Origin: a candidate division Zixibacteria bacterium HGW-Zixibacteria-1
GTDB lineage: Bacteria; Zixibacteria; MSB-5A5; GN15; PGXB01
NCBI GenBank assembly: GCA_002838945.1
Contig: PGXB01000010.1
Location: 1 to 64,000, forward strand
Reading direction: 5' to 3'
Length of the DNA: 64,000 nt
In this document: in pieces, positions 43,894-53,404 of the stretch
How the letters are laid out: each line of letters opens with the position of its first letter
How positions within the stretch are numbered: the stretch's first letter is position 1
The notes under the pieces: generated by a model
The model's input: the letters and a program-made list of their open reading frames with translations, nothing else
Databases searched by the model: none
Told to the model about the DNA's origin: nothing
Made by a program: the position numbers and the translations under genes

Positions 43894-45402
43894 CTATCTA
43901 CTCATGTTATCCCTGTTTTTCAACACTGTCAGACGATCCAGACGGCCGGTGAGGTTATGCTCGACGATTATATCGGACCTGGTGCCGTCATTGAGGTGTA
44001 TGGGATGGATCTCCTGCGGATGATCAATCGACACCTCCAAGTCCGGCTTCTTCGACAGATAGTCGTCGTTGTTACCCCAGAAAAACTGTAATTTACCTTT
44101 TCCGTCGGAAAAAACAAGATCATTTAAATTATCGCCGTTATAGTCGGCGGTCCATTCCACAAAAACTTCGACCGTCGGCTGGGGATTATCGAAATCGAAA
44201 CGGAATTCATGCTGCATCCGGCGCGCCGGCTCATTATTGGGAAGGCCGTTTTCAAACGGATATATAAGCAGATGCAAATCGGCCTTCTTCATCAGGAACA
44301 TTTTTGTCGCGGCCAGGGCGCCCAGCTCCACCGCCGGGACAGCCATATCCGCCCTGCCGTCATGATTGAAATCGCCGATTATCAGGTTGCAATGTGAATC
44401 GGAAAGCGTGATTTCCTTACTGGCCTGATCGCTGATGCGGCCGCCGGCATCGGCCAGATATACCCGTATCCTGGTTTCGGTATTGGTAATACCACCCGAA
44501 GTATTGGAGACAACCGCATCCAATCGATCATCTCCATTGCAGTCAATAAGAGCACTTTCGAGATACCCCGGGTTATTTATCGGGTAAAAATCGATATCGA
44601 CATCAGGGTTCTGAGCGAAATTGCCGCTGGGATCCTGGAAAAAATAACACAGCTTATTATTCCACAATAAATACAGGTCGTTTAAACCATCGCCATTGCC
44701 GTCACCGACATATATTTGCGCCAGACTGACACCGAACTGCGAATTCCTTCCACCCCGAAAACGCTGGATACTTCTATGAATATTGACGCCGCGGATCGGC
44801 GCGGAAATATTATTCAAAATGACATACCTGCCTTTATCGCCCTGCTCGAAGACGGCATAGCCCGAGGCATTCGGAATTACGAACTGGGGCCCCGTTTTGG
44901 AATTGATGTTGAATATAAACGGTTCATCGATAATACCGCTGAATAGCGGTATGGAAAAAATAGTCTTATGATTAATAAATGGTTCCGCCGTCGACAGGCC
45001 CAGATCAGGAGTGAAAGTCATTCTCCTGACGCCGTCGGCATCTATTACATAAATTTCCGCCCGGCCGTCCTTATTAATATCGGCAACATCAACCTGGACC
45101 GCACTGGTCGGCAGCGGGACAAGATAATCTGCGACCGCCCGGAAACCGGATGTCCCCTTCTGCAAATAAAGGCCGATATACCGAGCATCCGGGTCATCAT
45201 TGGGAGAATATACCGTGGCGATATCGGTCAGCCCGTCACCGTCAAAATCGGCCGACAGGAAATCATATATATCTCCTTCAACTTCAAGGGAGTATATTTC
45301 AAACATATCCTGATCGGCGGCCGAGACAGCATAATATCCCTGAAAAGTAATAACACTGATAATCAGGGCCGGGAAAAGACAATATTTCAGAATTCTGTTC
45401 AC
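43894..45402 (-). CDS. Exported FG-GAP/VCBS repeat protein
   Basis: The 502-residue protein has a signal peptide (ending SAADQ) and at least six calcium-loop repeats of the form D-x-D-x-D-G-x-x-D (DFDGDGLTD, DINKDGRAE, DGNGDGLND, DCNGDDRLD, DFNHDGRAD, DYNGDNLND). These form the blades of an integrin-like beta propeller. It is likely secreted or at the cell surface; the ligand is unknown. It lies 11 bases before the zinc-ribbon gene and 97 bases after the propeller gene. Confidence 0.82.
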   Translation of the reverse strand: MNRILKYCLFPALIISVITFQGYYAVSAADQDMFEIYSLEVEGDIYDFLSADFDGDGLTDIATVYSPNDDPDARYIGLYLQKGTSGFRAVADYLVPLPTSAVQVDVADINKDGRAEIYVIDADGVRRMTFTPDLGLSTAEPFINHKTIFSIPLFSGIIDEPFIFNINSKTGPQFVIPNASGYAVFEQGDKGRYVILNNISAPIRGVNIHRSIQRFRGGRNSQFGVSLAQIYVGDGNGDGLNDLYLLWNNKLCYFFQDPSGNFAQNPDVDIDFYPINNPGYLESALIDCNGDDRLDAVVSNTSGGITNTETRIRVYLADAGGRISDQASKEITLSDSHCNLIIGDFNHDGRADMAVPAVELGALAATKMFLMKKADLHLLIYPFENGLPNNEPARRMQHEFRFDFDNPQPTVEVFVEWTADYNGDNLNDLVFSDGKGKLQFFWGNNDDYLSKKPDLEVSIDHPQEIHPIHLNDGTRSDIIVEHNLTGRLDRLTVLKNRDNMSR

Positions 45403-45499
45403 TCCAAAAAAACCGCCTTAAAATGTAAACTATTCTGTAATAATAAGAAAATATCGCTATTAGTTCAACAAAAATTGGAGGGGCCGATTTTGGGGAAAA

Positions 45500-46975
45500 T
45501 CAGAGCGCCGGGTTTTTATACCAGAATCGAGTCAGCCCCCTGTCGGTGGCCAGCCAGAGATAATCCCCATCGAACAGCAAATCCCTGATGTAATTGGAGA
45601 TTATACCGTCATTGGCCGTGAAAAGTTGATAGTGCGATTTTTCGCCGTCATAAATGATCAATAATCCGTTACCGGTAGCGACGGCGACCAGGGTATCGAA
45701 GGCGGCAACCGCCTTGACTCCCCCGTAATTCATAACTTCAGGATATATCTTTATGGCGGCCGTATTCAGGTCTATGGAAGCCAATTCATTTTCACCCGCC
45801 ACCCACATTTTGCCGTTGTAACTGTAAAGATCATTTATGACCCAGAATCCGGATAATTCATTGGCCGAGAGCCGGCCCAGTTTTTCTCTGTCCGGGCTCC
45901 AACGGAAGACACCGTTGTCGGTTCCGATCCAGACATCCTCGTCCGCTTTTTCCAGGCAATTAATGGTTGCCGACGGCATCATAACTTTTGCGACCTGTTC
46001 GGAAGTATCGGAATGCAGCTCCAGAACACCCAATCCGAACCGGGTTCCGGCCAGCAGATAATTTCCGGAGACAAGGATGCTCAGCACCAGATCATCAGGA
46101 ATACCGGCTCGTCGCGACAAACGCTCGACAAATTTATTTTTCTTAGGATCGATTATCCAGACGCCGTCGTCGGTGGCGGCATAAAGACGATCACCATCGG
46201 CATACAGGTCATAAACGCCGGCTGCCATAAGTTTTCCATCTCCGGTATATTCGACATAACTGAAATTGTTTCCGCGCCAGTCAAAACCTGTTACCCCGGT
46301 GCGATAGGCGCTGTCGATTAATCCGCCCATCCAGAGAACACCATCATTAAGGCATATGGTTGTGATATCCGAATAAAGCAGGCCGAAATTAAGAAGCTTA
46401 ATGCGGCGACTGTCAATATCGGCCCGGGCCGCCCCTAGCCCCCATGTTCCAATCCAGAGATTGGCCCAGCCGTCATCGACAATATCGGTCATTCGAAATT
46501 CGCGCCCATTATCATCGACCAGATAACCGCTCGGCATATAATTAAAACCCCAGGGAGCAAAATAGAAAGGATCGGGCTTGAGATGACGCCCCTGCGGCTC
46601 CTCGTTGGGCAGGTCATCGATCGGCCGCCATGATTTCAGAGTCTCGCTGTACTCGAAGTTGCCGACATCGGTCCTTACCCACAGGTTTTCATCGTCGAAC
46701 GAAGCTTTTATCTCATATATCATCCGGTCATAGAATCCGTCTATCGACGTCAGCGGGTCATCCCAGCGATTATTGACTTTGTCATAACGGATTATGCCGT
46801 GTGTCGTCCCGAAATAGACATACTGGTAACCCGCGGCAATGGAAGAAACATGGGAAAAATCGGAGTAATTGACGACCAGATTGGGGTAAAAATCGGATGA
46901 TAGCGATGACTGCGAGACAATCAGCAAAAAGAGGCACAGAAAAATAAAGCCGAATTTTTTCATACTATCAGCCAT
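45500..46975 (-). CDS. Exported propeller protein of the two-component-regulator sensor type
   Basis: The 491-residue protein has a signal peptide (FIFLCLFLLIVSQSSLS) and repeated blades of the form 'LWIGT..G', 'LYAATDDGVWI', 'VWIGTDNGVFRW' and 'LWLATDRGLTRF'. These match the Reg_prop repeats usually found in periplasmic sensor domains, here without kinase or membrane anchor. A stand-alone ligand-binding or surface role is likely. It overlaps the M20 gene by eight bases. The start may instead be the ATG at 46963, which fits the signal peptide equally well. Confidence 0.78.
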   Translation of the reverse strand: MADSMKKFGFIFLCLFLLIVSQSSLSSDFYPNLVVNYSDFSHVSSIAAGYQYVYFGTTHGIIRYDKVNNRWDDPLTSIDGFYDRMIYEIKASFDDENLWVRTDVGNFEYSETLKSWRPIDDLPNEEPQGRHLKPDPFYFAPWGFNYMPSGYLVDDNGREFRMTDIVDDGWANLWIGTWGLGAARADIDSRRIKLLNFGLLYSDITTICLNDGVLWMGGLIDSAYRTGVTGFDWRGNNFSYVEYTGDGKLMAAGVYDLYADGDRLYAATDDGVWIIDPKKNKFVERLSRRAGIPDDLVLSILVSGNYLLAGTRFGLGVLELHSDTSEQVAKVMMPSATINCLEKADEDVWIGTDNGVFRWSPDREKLGRLSANELSGFWVINDLYSYNGKMWVAGENELASIDLNTAAIKIYPEVMNYGGVKAVAAFDTLVAVATGNGLLIIYDGEKSHYQLFTANDGIISNYIRDLLFDGDYLWLATDRGLTRFWYKNPAL

Positions 46976-48155
46976 CCCAATAACTCAGAACAGCATGAAT
47001 CAAAAGAGCTGTTCCGTAATATATACTTCTTTCGTCTGCAATAAATTCGGGGGAATGCCAGGGTTTGTTGGCATGTATTTTATCATTCCTGACACCCAGC
47101 CGAAACATGGCGCCGGGCACCTTTTGCAGATAGAAAGAATAATCCTCGCCGCCCATGGTCTGCGGCGTCTCTCCCACATACTTTTTACCGAAAAGCGCCG
47201 CATAGGATTCCCCAAGAATCTTGTTGGCGGCAGGATTATTTTCGAGCACCGGGTACCCGGCCAGGATGGAAAACTCATATTTGGCGCCGCGCGCCCGACA
47301 GATGCCATCCAGGGTCCGCTTTATCAGGCGGGGGATGAGTTTTCTGACTTCGGCATCAAGGGTTCGGGCGGTGCCGCTCAGAACGACCCTGTCGGCGATG
47401 ATATTTCTGGCCGTCCCGCCGTTAATTGTACCCAAAGTAATTACGGCCGGATTCATCGGGCTGATGTCGCGGGATATGATTTTCTGGACCGATTCCACGA
47501 TTTCGGCGGCAACAGCGATAGCATCGACCGCACGATGCGGAACCGCCCCATGCCCTCCAACACCGATTACGGTGATATCGAAATCGGTCACCGAAGCCAT
47601 GGAAGCGCCGTCACGCAGAGTAATCCGTCCGACCGGCAGGGTCGGATCGGTGTGAAGCGAAAATATCATTTTCACCTCCGGTTTACTCAGAACACCCTCT
47701 TTTATCATCATCTCGGCCCCGCCCGGAGGAGATTCCTCGGCCGGCTGAAAAATAAACTTGATGCATCCCGGCAACTGTTTTCGGAATCGGTTCAAGATGA
47801 CCGCAGCGCCCAGCACGGTCGCCATATGAACATCATGTCCGCAGGCATGCATGACGCCAACGGTTCCTGATCGAAAAGGAAGCTTCACCGCTTCCGTGAT
47901 CGGCAGGGCGTCGATATCGGATCGGATGGCAACCGCATTCTTCATCCGGTGATTTATCAGGCCGACCGTTCCGGTCCTCATCTTCAGAGGTTTGATATCG
48001 ATCCCGGATTTTTTCAACTGTTCCTTGATAAATTTGGTCGTCTCGAATTCCATGTTTGATAATTCGGGATGCTGGTGCAGGTGACGCCTTAAATTCACCT
48101 GAAAAGGATAAATCTCTTCGGCCAGGCGTTTGATTTCTTCGATGGAAATAATCAT
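46968..48155 (-). CDS. M20-family amidohydrolase (M20D type)
   Basis: The 395-residue protein has the metal-binding sites HACGHDVHM, the Glu pair PAEESPPGG and GGEDYSFYL, and a dimerisation domain with VGGHGAVPH. This group hydrolyses N-acyl amino acids, hippurate-like or indole-acetyl conjugates; the substrate is not evident. I start at ATG 48155 since the frame upstream to TTG 48194 adds residues unlike the family, though neither start has a strong ribosome site. Using TTG, it would overlap the nfi gene by four bases. Confidence 0.85.
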   Translation of the reverse strand: MIISIEEIKRLAEEIYPFQVNLRRHLHQHPELSNMEFETTKFIKEQLKKSGIDIKPLKMRTGTVGLINHRMKNAVAIRSDIDALPITEAVKLPFRSGTVGVMHACGHDVHMATVLGAAVILNRFRKQLPGCIKFIFQPAEESPPGGAEMMIKEGVLSKPEVKMIFSLHTDPTLPVGRITLRDGASMASVTDFDITVIGVGGHGAVPHRAVDAIAVAAEIVESVQKIISRDISPMNPAVITLGTINGGTARNIIADRVVLSGTARTLDAEVRKLIPRLIKRTLDGICRARGAKYEFSILAGYPVLENNPAANKILGESYAALFGKKYVGETPQTMGGEDYSFYLQKVPGAMFRLGVRNDKIHANKPWHSPEFIADERSIYYGTALLIHAVLSYWDG

Positions 48156-48190
48156 TTTACCGGTGACATATTTCAAGAGGATTAACGGTT

Positions 48191-48913
48191 TCAACCGGCG
48201 TTTTTGCCGGCCATAGCATTGTTCTGCCCCATCTTTTTTTCAGCGGATTGCTTATATTTGTTGGCAAAGAGGTGGGCCAGTCGAAGCGGCTCGGGCATCC
48301 GGTACTCTGTCAGGCAACCCACGATAATATCAAGAGCATCGCGAATCGTGCATTTGTGTCCCGGTGAGATAAACATCGGTTTTACGTTCGATTTTGTCCG
48401 ATACACAAAACCTGCTTCTACATCGGAGACAAACAAAGAAGTGCATCCTCCCTTCTCCTGGGGCGGCGTTCGGTAATCGCCGACAAGACATCTTCGGGCA
48501 CAGCCGATTGATGGAATATCGGTGATTAATCCCAGATGGGAGGCCAGTCCCAGACCGCGCGGATGGGCCAGCCCGTGGCCGGGATAAATGATGACGTCCG
48601 GCTTTGTCTGCAATCGGCTGAGGGCTTTCAGAATGACCGGCCCTTCGCGAAAGGCCAGCAGGGCCGGAATATATTGAAAGTCGGCTTCGCATTGCGCCAC
48701 GGCTCTTTCATGGTTCTTCATATCCGGATATGTTAAAGTCACCGCAGCCGCATAAAGACGGTTGACTTTGCTGTTAAAAGCGGTATCGACGGCCGTGATC
48801 AATCGAGGTTTTTCAAGGCGCATGGATACGTCTAAACGAATTCTTAATTCATATTGCAACGTTGCCGCGTCATTGGGATTCTGAGGCCACTCATGCAAAG
48901 GCTGAAAATCCAA
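48191..48913 (-). CDS. nfi: Endonuclease V homologue with an altered catalytic residue
   Basis: The 240-residue protein has the endonuclease V fold and most signatures: AVDTAF (Asp43), YIPALLAFRE (Glu90), GHGLAHPRGLGLASHLG and ISPGHK (His186). Endonuclease V nicks DNA or RNA near inosine. The third metal-binding Asp, normally the first residue of DG[HQ]G, is here Pro111 (YPGHG, codon CCC), so ordinary catalysis is doubtful. The C-terminal 20 residues are Lys- and Asn-rich. The start is a TTG with GGGGA upstream. It heads the minus-strand run. Confidence 0.85.
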   Translation of the reverse strand: MDFQPLHEWPQNPNDAATLQYELRIRLDVSMRLEKPRLITAVDTAFNSKVNRLYAAAVTLTYPDMKNHERAVAQCEADFQYIPALLAFREGPVILKALSRLQTKPDVIIYPGHGLAHPRGLGLASHLGLITDIPSIGCARRCLVGDYRTPPQEKGGCTSLFVSDVEAGFVYRTKSNVKPMFISPGHKCTIRDALDIIVGCLTEYRMPEPLRLAHLFANKYKQSAEKKMGQNNAMAGKNAG

Positions 48914-49114
48914 AATCAGTTCCCCGGCTATAATCTTGTTAATTCATAGACCGTGTTTACCGACACAGTATTTCGACCTGAATGTACCTTTCCGCCCTGA
49001 TGAACAGGCGGTTTGCGGCAGAGTTTTTTGGCGTTCGTTAATAAACAATATTTTACTTTATTTGTCAATTCCTATGTTTTAAACATTCTTCGTTTTTCTG
49101 TCCGTTATAAGTAT

Positions 49115-49143
49115 TTGGACCAATCTTTTTTATTGATTTATCT
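49115..49143 (+). promoter_or_regulatory. Possible promoter for the OmpA-like gene
   Basis: TTGGAC (49115-49120) and TTATCT (49138-49143) are separated by 17 bases. The -10 ends 24 bases upstream of the ATG at 49168. Matches to consensus are moderate. Confidence 0.35.
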
Positions 49144-49167
49144 GACAATAAACACAAGATTACGGCC

Positions 49168-50565
49168 ATGAGATTACTAATACTCCTGGTCATGCTGATA
49201 ACCATGATCTCCCCGGCCTTTGCCGAAGGATTCTATCGTTTTTCCATAAGTGCCGATTATGGATATGCCACACTGGTTGGGGGAGTTCCGCCATGGTATA
49301 CGATTGAAAATACATACGGTCTTAAAATCGATACTTATTTCAAAAACAAATGGCGGATCGGAATGGGAATCAACAGGTATAAGATATATGATGATTCTTC
49401 GGCTCACAATGAATTTAAATTCGGGTCGGATGAGCAATTTCGACAAAAGGTTTGGAAGGGATATGATCTGGTTCTGTTCCTGAATTACAATTTGACACCG
49501 TATTCCAGTCGATTATCGGCCGAGGCCGGTTTTGGAGGCGGGGTGACGGTATGGAAAATTCATGATGCCATGACCGACACAACTATTAAGACAATCGGCG
49601 AACGAGGTGAGATGACCGATCTGGCTGCAACTGAGGTACTGCTTTTGTCAAAAATCGGGGTGGGCTATCGCCTCCACCCCCGATTCATGCTTGGTATCGA
49701 CATATACGCCAACTACTTAACCGGTGCTGGATTGGAATTTGACAAGACTTTTGAAAAACAGTTGAGTAAATGGAATCTGAAGACATCTATAAAACTATCT
49801 TATCTGTTTGGGATCGGCGGATGGCCGGAAAAAATGACCTCGGGAAGTTCTCAAGGCGTTATCCTGCAACGTATTTCTCAGACAGGAAAAAATGAGCCGC
49901 AACCCCAGGAAGTCACTATCCCGGCCCAGAACAGGGCCGATGCCGATGGCGACGGCATTCCTGATTATAATGACGATTGTCCGGGCACTCCCGGGGCCGC
50001 GTATGGAATGGTTGATTTGAGAGGGTGTCCGGTTGATGTCGATTGTGATGGTGTCCCGGACTATCTTGACAAATGCCCCAGAAATCAGGTGGGAGCGCTG
50101 GTTGATACGTATGGCTGCCCGCTGGACAGCGACAAAGATGGTGTTCCTGACGGCCTTGATGACTGCCCGGAATCCGATTCCGGGCTGGCGGTTGATAACA
50201 CCGGTTGCATCGATTTGACGGTCCTGGAGAAACCGGTGATTTTGAACATAAAATATGAGTCGGGTTCATTCGAGATCGACCGGGATACCCAGGAGAAACT
50301 GAATCAAATATCCCGACTGCTGTTGAAAGCGCCCGGAATAAGGGTCGAAATTAACGGATATACGGATAATATCGGGACGGCAGAGGCCAACCAGAGCTTG
50401 TCCCAAAAAAGGGCAAATCGGGTGCGGGATTATTTGGCAAAAATGGGCATAGAAAGCAGCCGATTGACACCTGTTGGGAAGGGCGAGGTCAACTTTGTGG
50501 CCTCCAATGAAACCAGTGAGGGCAGGCAGAAAAACCGGCGCGTGGAACTGGTATTTTTTAAGTAA
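49168..50565 (+). CDS. OmpA-family outer-membrane protein with thrombospondin type-3 repeats
   Basis: The 465-residue protein has a signal peptide (ending AFAEG), an eight-strand-type beta barrel (about 20-215), a linker of calcium-binding TSP3 repeats (about 252-345, DADGDGIPDYNDDCP, DCDGVPDYLDKCP, DSDKDGVPDGLDDCP) and a C-terminal OmpA domain (about 355-465, NGYTDNIGTAEANQSLSQKRA) that binds peptidoglycan. It should tie the outer membrane to the cell wall. It is monocistronic by position, divergent from nfi. Confidence 0.92.
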   Translation: MRLLILLVMLITMISPAFAEGFYRFSISADYGYATLVGGVPPWYTIENTYGLKIDTYFKNKWRIGMGINRYKIYDDSSAHNEFKFGSDEQFRQKVWKGYDLVLFLNYNLTPYSSRLSAEAGFGGGVTVWKIHDAMTDTTIKTIGERGEMTDLAATEVLLLSKIGVGYRLHPRFMLGIDIYANYLTGAGLEFDKTFEKQLSKWNLKTSIKLSYLFGIGGWPEKMTSGSSQGVILQRISQTGKNEPQPQEVTIPAQNRADADGDGIPDYNDDCPGTPGAAYGMVDLRGCPVDVDCDGVPDYLDKCPRNQVGALVDTYGCPLDSDKDGVPDGLDDCPESDSGLAVDNTGCIDLTVLEKPVILNIKYESGSFEIDRDTQEKLNQISRLLLKAPGIRVEINGYTDNIGTAEANQSLSQKRANRVRDYLAKMGIESSRLTPVGKGEVNFVASNETSEGRQKNRRVELVFFK

Positions 50566-50881
50566 TTATGGTATCAGGGGACTTGCTTTTTCTGAGCATT
50601 TGTGATATCTTGAAATGATTCATTTGGTGTTTTAACATCAAATTCAATGGAATGAAAGGGATATTAAACGTTGACGTGTATGCCTGGAAGCATTTGAATC
50701 AGCATTCGAGGGGATTATATAAATCAACCTGAACCTGTTGCATTCATGTCCTGCAGACAGAAATTTATTCAATAGAAAGGATAATCCTTAGACGCAAGTG
50801 GTTGCAGCAAATTATTTTGCTTTTTTATATTGCTTTTTTTAAGCTTCTATAGTAGATTTGCCGTCTAAAATGCGTAAGGCT
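50566..50881. other. 316-bp AT-rich region before the glycosyltransferase gene
   Basis: I see no gene, terminator with a T-run or repeat here. It is AT-rich, with T-runs near 50800-50840, and probably holds the promoter of the glycosyltransferase gene. The exact start of that gene is unclear: ATG 50870 and ATG 50882 and TTG 50858 are all in frame. Confidence 0.45.
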
Positions 50882-52102
50882 ATGAGAATCTTACTGATCA
50901 CGCAGCATTTTCCGCCCGAGCGCGGAGCAGTGCGCAGGCTATTTGAGTTCGCGGCTCATTTTAAGGATAACGGCCATGACGTAACCGTATTGACGGCCAT
51001 GCCCAATTATCCCGACGGTATAGTACCGCCCGAATACAGGGGTAAATTTCATCATCGCGAAGTTATCAATGGTATCGATATACGGCGTTCATGGGTACTG
51101 CCCGCATCCAATGCTCAGCCCAAAAAGAGAATGATCGGTTTCATCACCTTTTTGACGACCGCCATCATAAACAGCTTCCGAATCAAGGGCAAATTCGATC
51201 TTATCCTGGCCTCATCGCCACCGGTAACTTCGGCTGTTCTTGGTTATGTCATAAGCCGGCTTCGCCGTACCAAGCTGGTTTTGGAGATCCGGGATTTGCA
51301 GCCCGAATCCGGCGAGCAGTTCGGCAACCTTAATAAATCGCTCTTTACGGGCTTTATTGCCCGCGTGATGAAATTCCTTTATCGGAAAGCGGATCATATT
51401 GTCTGCGTTACTGAAGGCATCGAAGACTGGATGAGCGACAATGGAGTCGACCGCAGCCATTTGACGACAATTAAATCGGGTGTCGGTTATGACTTCATCA
51501 ACAGTCATTCCAATGGCATCAGGAAAAAATACGGCTGGGAAAATAAATATCTGATCATGTTCAGCGGGACGCTTGGCTGGGTCCGGCCGCTGGAGTCGAT
51601 AATCGAATCGGCCCGGTTGTTGTCCGGTGAAAAACAATATCATTTTGTTTTTGTCGGTGATGGCCAGAAAAAGAACTCACTGGAAAAACTGGCCAAACAG
51701 TACAAACTGGATAATATCTCTTTTATCGGATTGCAGCCGTTGTCGCAGATTCCGTTTTATCTCAAATCCGGTGATGTCCTGGTGGAATGTCTGAAGGAAG
51801 TCCCGGTTGCCAAGGTGGCCCTGCCGACCAAGATTTTTGAATACATGGCCGCCGGACGGCCGATCGCTTTTGGTTCTTTCGAAGGCGAAACCACCAAGCT
51901 TCTGGAAAAGGCCGGCGGTGCATTGACCTTCTCGCCCCGTAATCCGGAACAGCTGGCCGCTATTATCCGCTCGTTGTACAAGAAGGAAATCGATGGTGAT
52001 GAACTCGGCCGGAAATATCATGATTACGTCAGTAACTTTCATTCACGCGACAAGTGGGCCGATCGCTATATGCAATTGCTCGAGACCATCGAGCCGTCCT
52101 GA
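50882..52102 (+). CDS. Glycosyltransferase family 4, WbuB-like
   Basis: The 406-residue protein has the GT-B fold of retaining GT4 enzymes. The N-terminal half contains QHFPPERGAVRRLFEFA and ASSPPVTSAVLGYVISR with EIRDLQPES, which I associate with WbuB-type transferases acting on lipid-linked O-antigen sugars. The C-terminal half contains the donor site, FSGTLG, FVGDG and the E-x7-E-type stretch PTKIFEYMAAGRPI. It would act on the cytoplasmic face in surface polysaccharide synthesis. It is an isolated single gene. The start may be 12 bases upstream. Confidence 0.85.
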   Translation: MRILLITQHFPPERGAVRRLFEFAAHFKDNGHDVTVLTAMPNYPDGIVPPEYRGKFHHREVINGIDIRRSWVLPASNAQPKKRMIGFITFLTTAIINSFRIKGKFDLILASSPPVTSAVLGYVISRLRRTKLVLEIRDLQPESGEQFGNLNKSLFTGFIARVMKFLYRKADHIVCVTEGIEDWMSDNGVDRSHLTTIKSGVGYDFINSHSNGIRKKYGWENKYLIMFSGTLGWVRPLESIIESARLLSGEKQYHFVFVGDGQKKNSLEKLAKQYKLDNISFIGLQPLSQIPFYLKSGDVLVECLKEVPVAKVALPTKIFEYMAAGRPIAFGSFEGETTKLLEKAGGALTFSPRNPEQLAAIIRSLYKKEIDGDELGRKYHDYVSNFHSRDKWADRYMQLLETIEPS

Positions 52103-52147
52103 TTTCTTATCTCTCTTTATAAATTCGATTAGCTTGTGACAGGCGTT

Positions 52148-53266
52148 TTATGTCTGTCTGTACAGGCTGAAGATTTTTCCATCATATATCTCCCGCACCT
52201 TTTCGATTTCATCAGGCTTTCCGACAATTACCGCCATCCGGTCGGCCGGCACAAATGACAAATCAATTGCACCGATATGCCGGTACTCCTTTTCCGGCAT
52301 CCAGAATCCCTTCGTGCCGATACTCTGGAAATACGCTTTATCTTTATCTTCGAGATAGCCGAACATCTCCGGGTTGCCGTAAAATACTTTCCTGATGCCG
52401 AGCGTGTCGGCATAATCTTTGTGTATGGCGATGCCATACGGCTCGATGGTCATCTCCCGATAGCGTGCCCGCCATTGCATTAACGCGACCGCCTCACTTG
52501 GGAGAAGCGATGAGAAGGCCACCGCCGGGTATTCTTTACGATAGTGCCGCGATGACGGAAGCAATTTGCAACCGGCCAGAATGCGCAGGAGAGTGCTCAG
52601 ACCGCTGCGGGGATAGACCGATGCCGAATTGAATAAGGCGTGGTAATGGTCATATAATGATTCATCCGGCCAGACGGTGTTCGAAGCTTTGGTCCAATGG
52701 ATAATATAATCCTGAAAATGGCTGTCGATTCTGTTGTCGATTTTGGACGGATCGACACTGATTCGACATCTATGCTCGGTATCCTGATATTCGACCATAA
52801 AATCCGCGACTATCTCTTTACCGTTTTCCCGGGCCTCGGCAATCATCTTTTCGAGATTACCGCCGCCACGAATTGAAACCGGATACAGAATATCAGCCTC
52901 ACCTATGATTGATTTATCGCGCAATTGAGGCAGAATGTTCCGGTCGGGATGATCGTGCTCGACTAATGTCCAGTCACATAGCTCCGGATCGATGCAGAAT
53001 TGCGACATAAGCTCTTCTTTGGTATCTTCAAGCGGGCAATTATCATTGACAGGAAGGAATATTTCCTGATGTGCCTTAAAATGTGAGGCCAGAAACAGAA
53101 CCAACTCCCAGGTCTTCATGCCGGTCGAAGTGAGAATGGTGCAATTACGCGATATGGCATGCCTCAAGGCCAATTGCGAATTGACTATCCACGGATCATT
53201 GCCGACCGGCCGCAATCCCTGCCGCGAATTGAGAATAACCGCCTTTTTGCGAATATTATCCGCCAC
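52148..53266 (-). CDS. Unrecognised 372-residue cytoplasmic protein
   Basis: I cannot name this family. The N-terminal part (about 1-165) looks alpha/beta with AVILNSRQGLRPVGNDPWIVNS, ILTSTGMKTWELVLFL and EIFLPV, as in a Rossmann-like domain with small-molecule binding. The C-terminal part (about 240-372) has WRARYREM, YGIAIHKDYADTLGIRKVFYG, KGFWMPEKEYRHIG and IDLSFVPADRMAVIVG, a pattern that occurs in several uncharacterised and phage-defence-associated proteins. There is no signal or membrane segment. The GTG start has AAAGGA eight bases upstream, and an AT-rich promoter lies behind it. Confidence 0.65.
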   Translation of the reverse strand: MADNIRKKAVILNSRQGLRPVGNDPWIVNSQLALRHAISRNCTILTSTGMKTWELVLFLASHFKAHQEIFLPVNDNCPLEDTKEELMSQFCIDPELCDWTLVEHDHPDRNILPQLRDKSIIGEADILYPVSIRGGGNLEKMIAEARENGKEIVADFMVEYQDTEHRCRISVDPSKIDNRIDSHFQDYIIHWTKASNTVWPDESLYDHYHALFNSASVYPRSGLSTLLRILAGCKLLPSSRHYRKEYPAVAFSSLLPSEAVALMQWRARYREMTIEPYGIAIHKDYADTLGIRKVFYGNPEMFGYLEDKDKAYFQSIGTKGFWMPEKEYRHIGAIDLSFVPADRMAVIVGKPDEIEKVREIYDGKIFSLYRQT

Positions 53267-53319
53267 CCTTTTTATCCTTTATTCCAACGTCAGATAAAAA
53301 CCAACAGTTAATCTTAACG

Positions 53320-53351
53320 ATATATAATATATTAAATTATATATGATTCAA
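53320..53351 (-). promoter_or_regulatory. AT-rich palindrome and promoter of the 372-residue gene
   Basis: Nine-base arms ATATATAAT and ATTATATAT (53320-53344) overlap a promoter-like pair on the minus strand, TTGAAT (53351-53346) and TATTAT (53329-53324) with a 16-base spacer. A palindrome across a promoter can be an operator; simple AT-richness is the alternative. Confidence 0.4.
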
Positions 53352-53404
53352 GTGGAATTTGAAGAATGTGATATATTAATGACTGGTTTGATCGCTCGAC
53401 ATCG

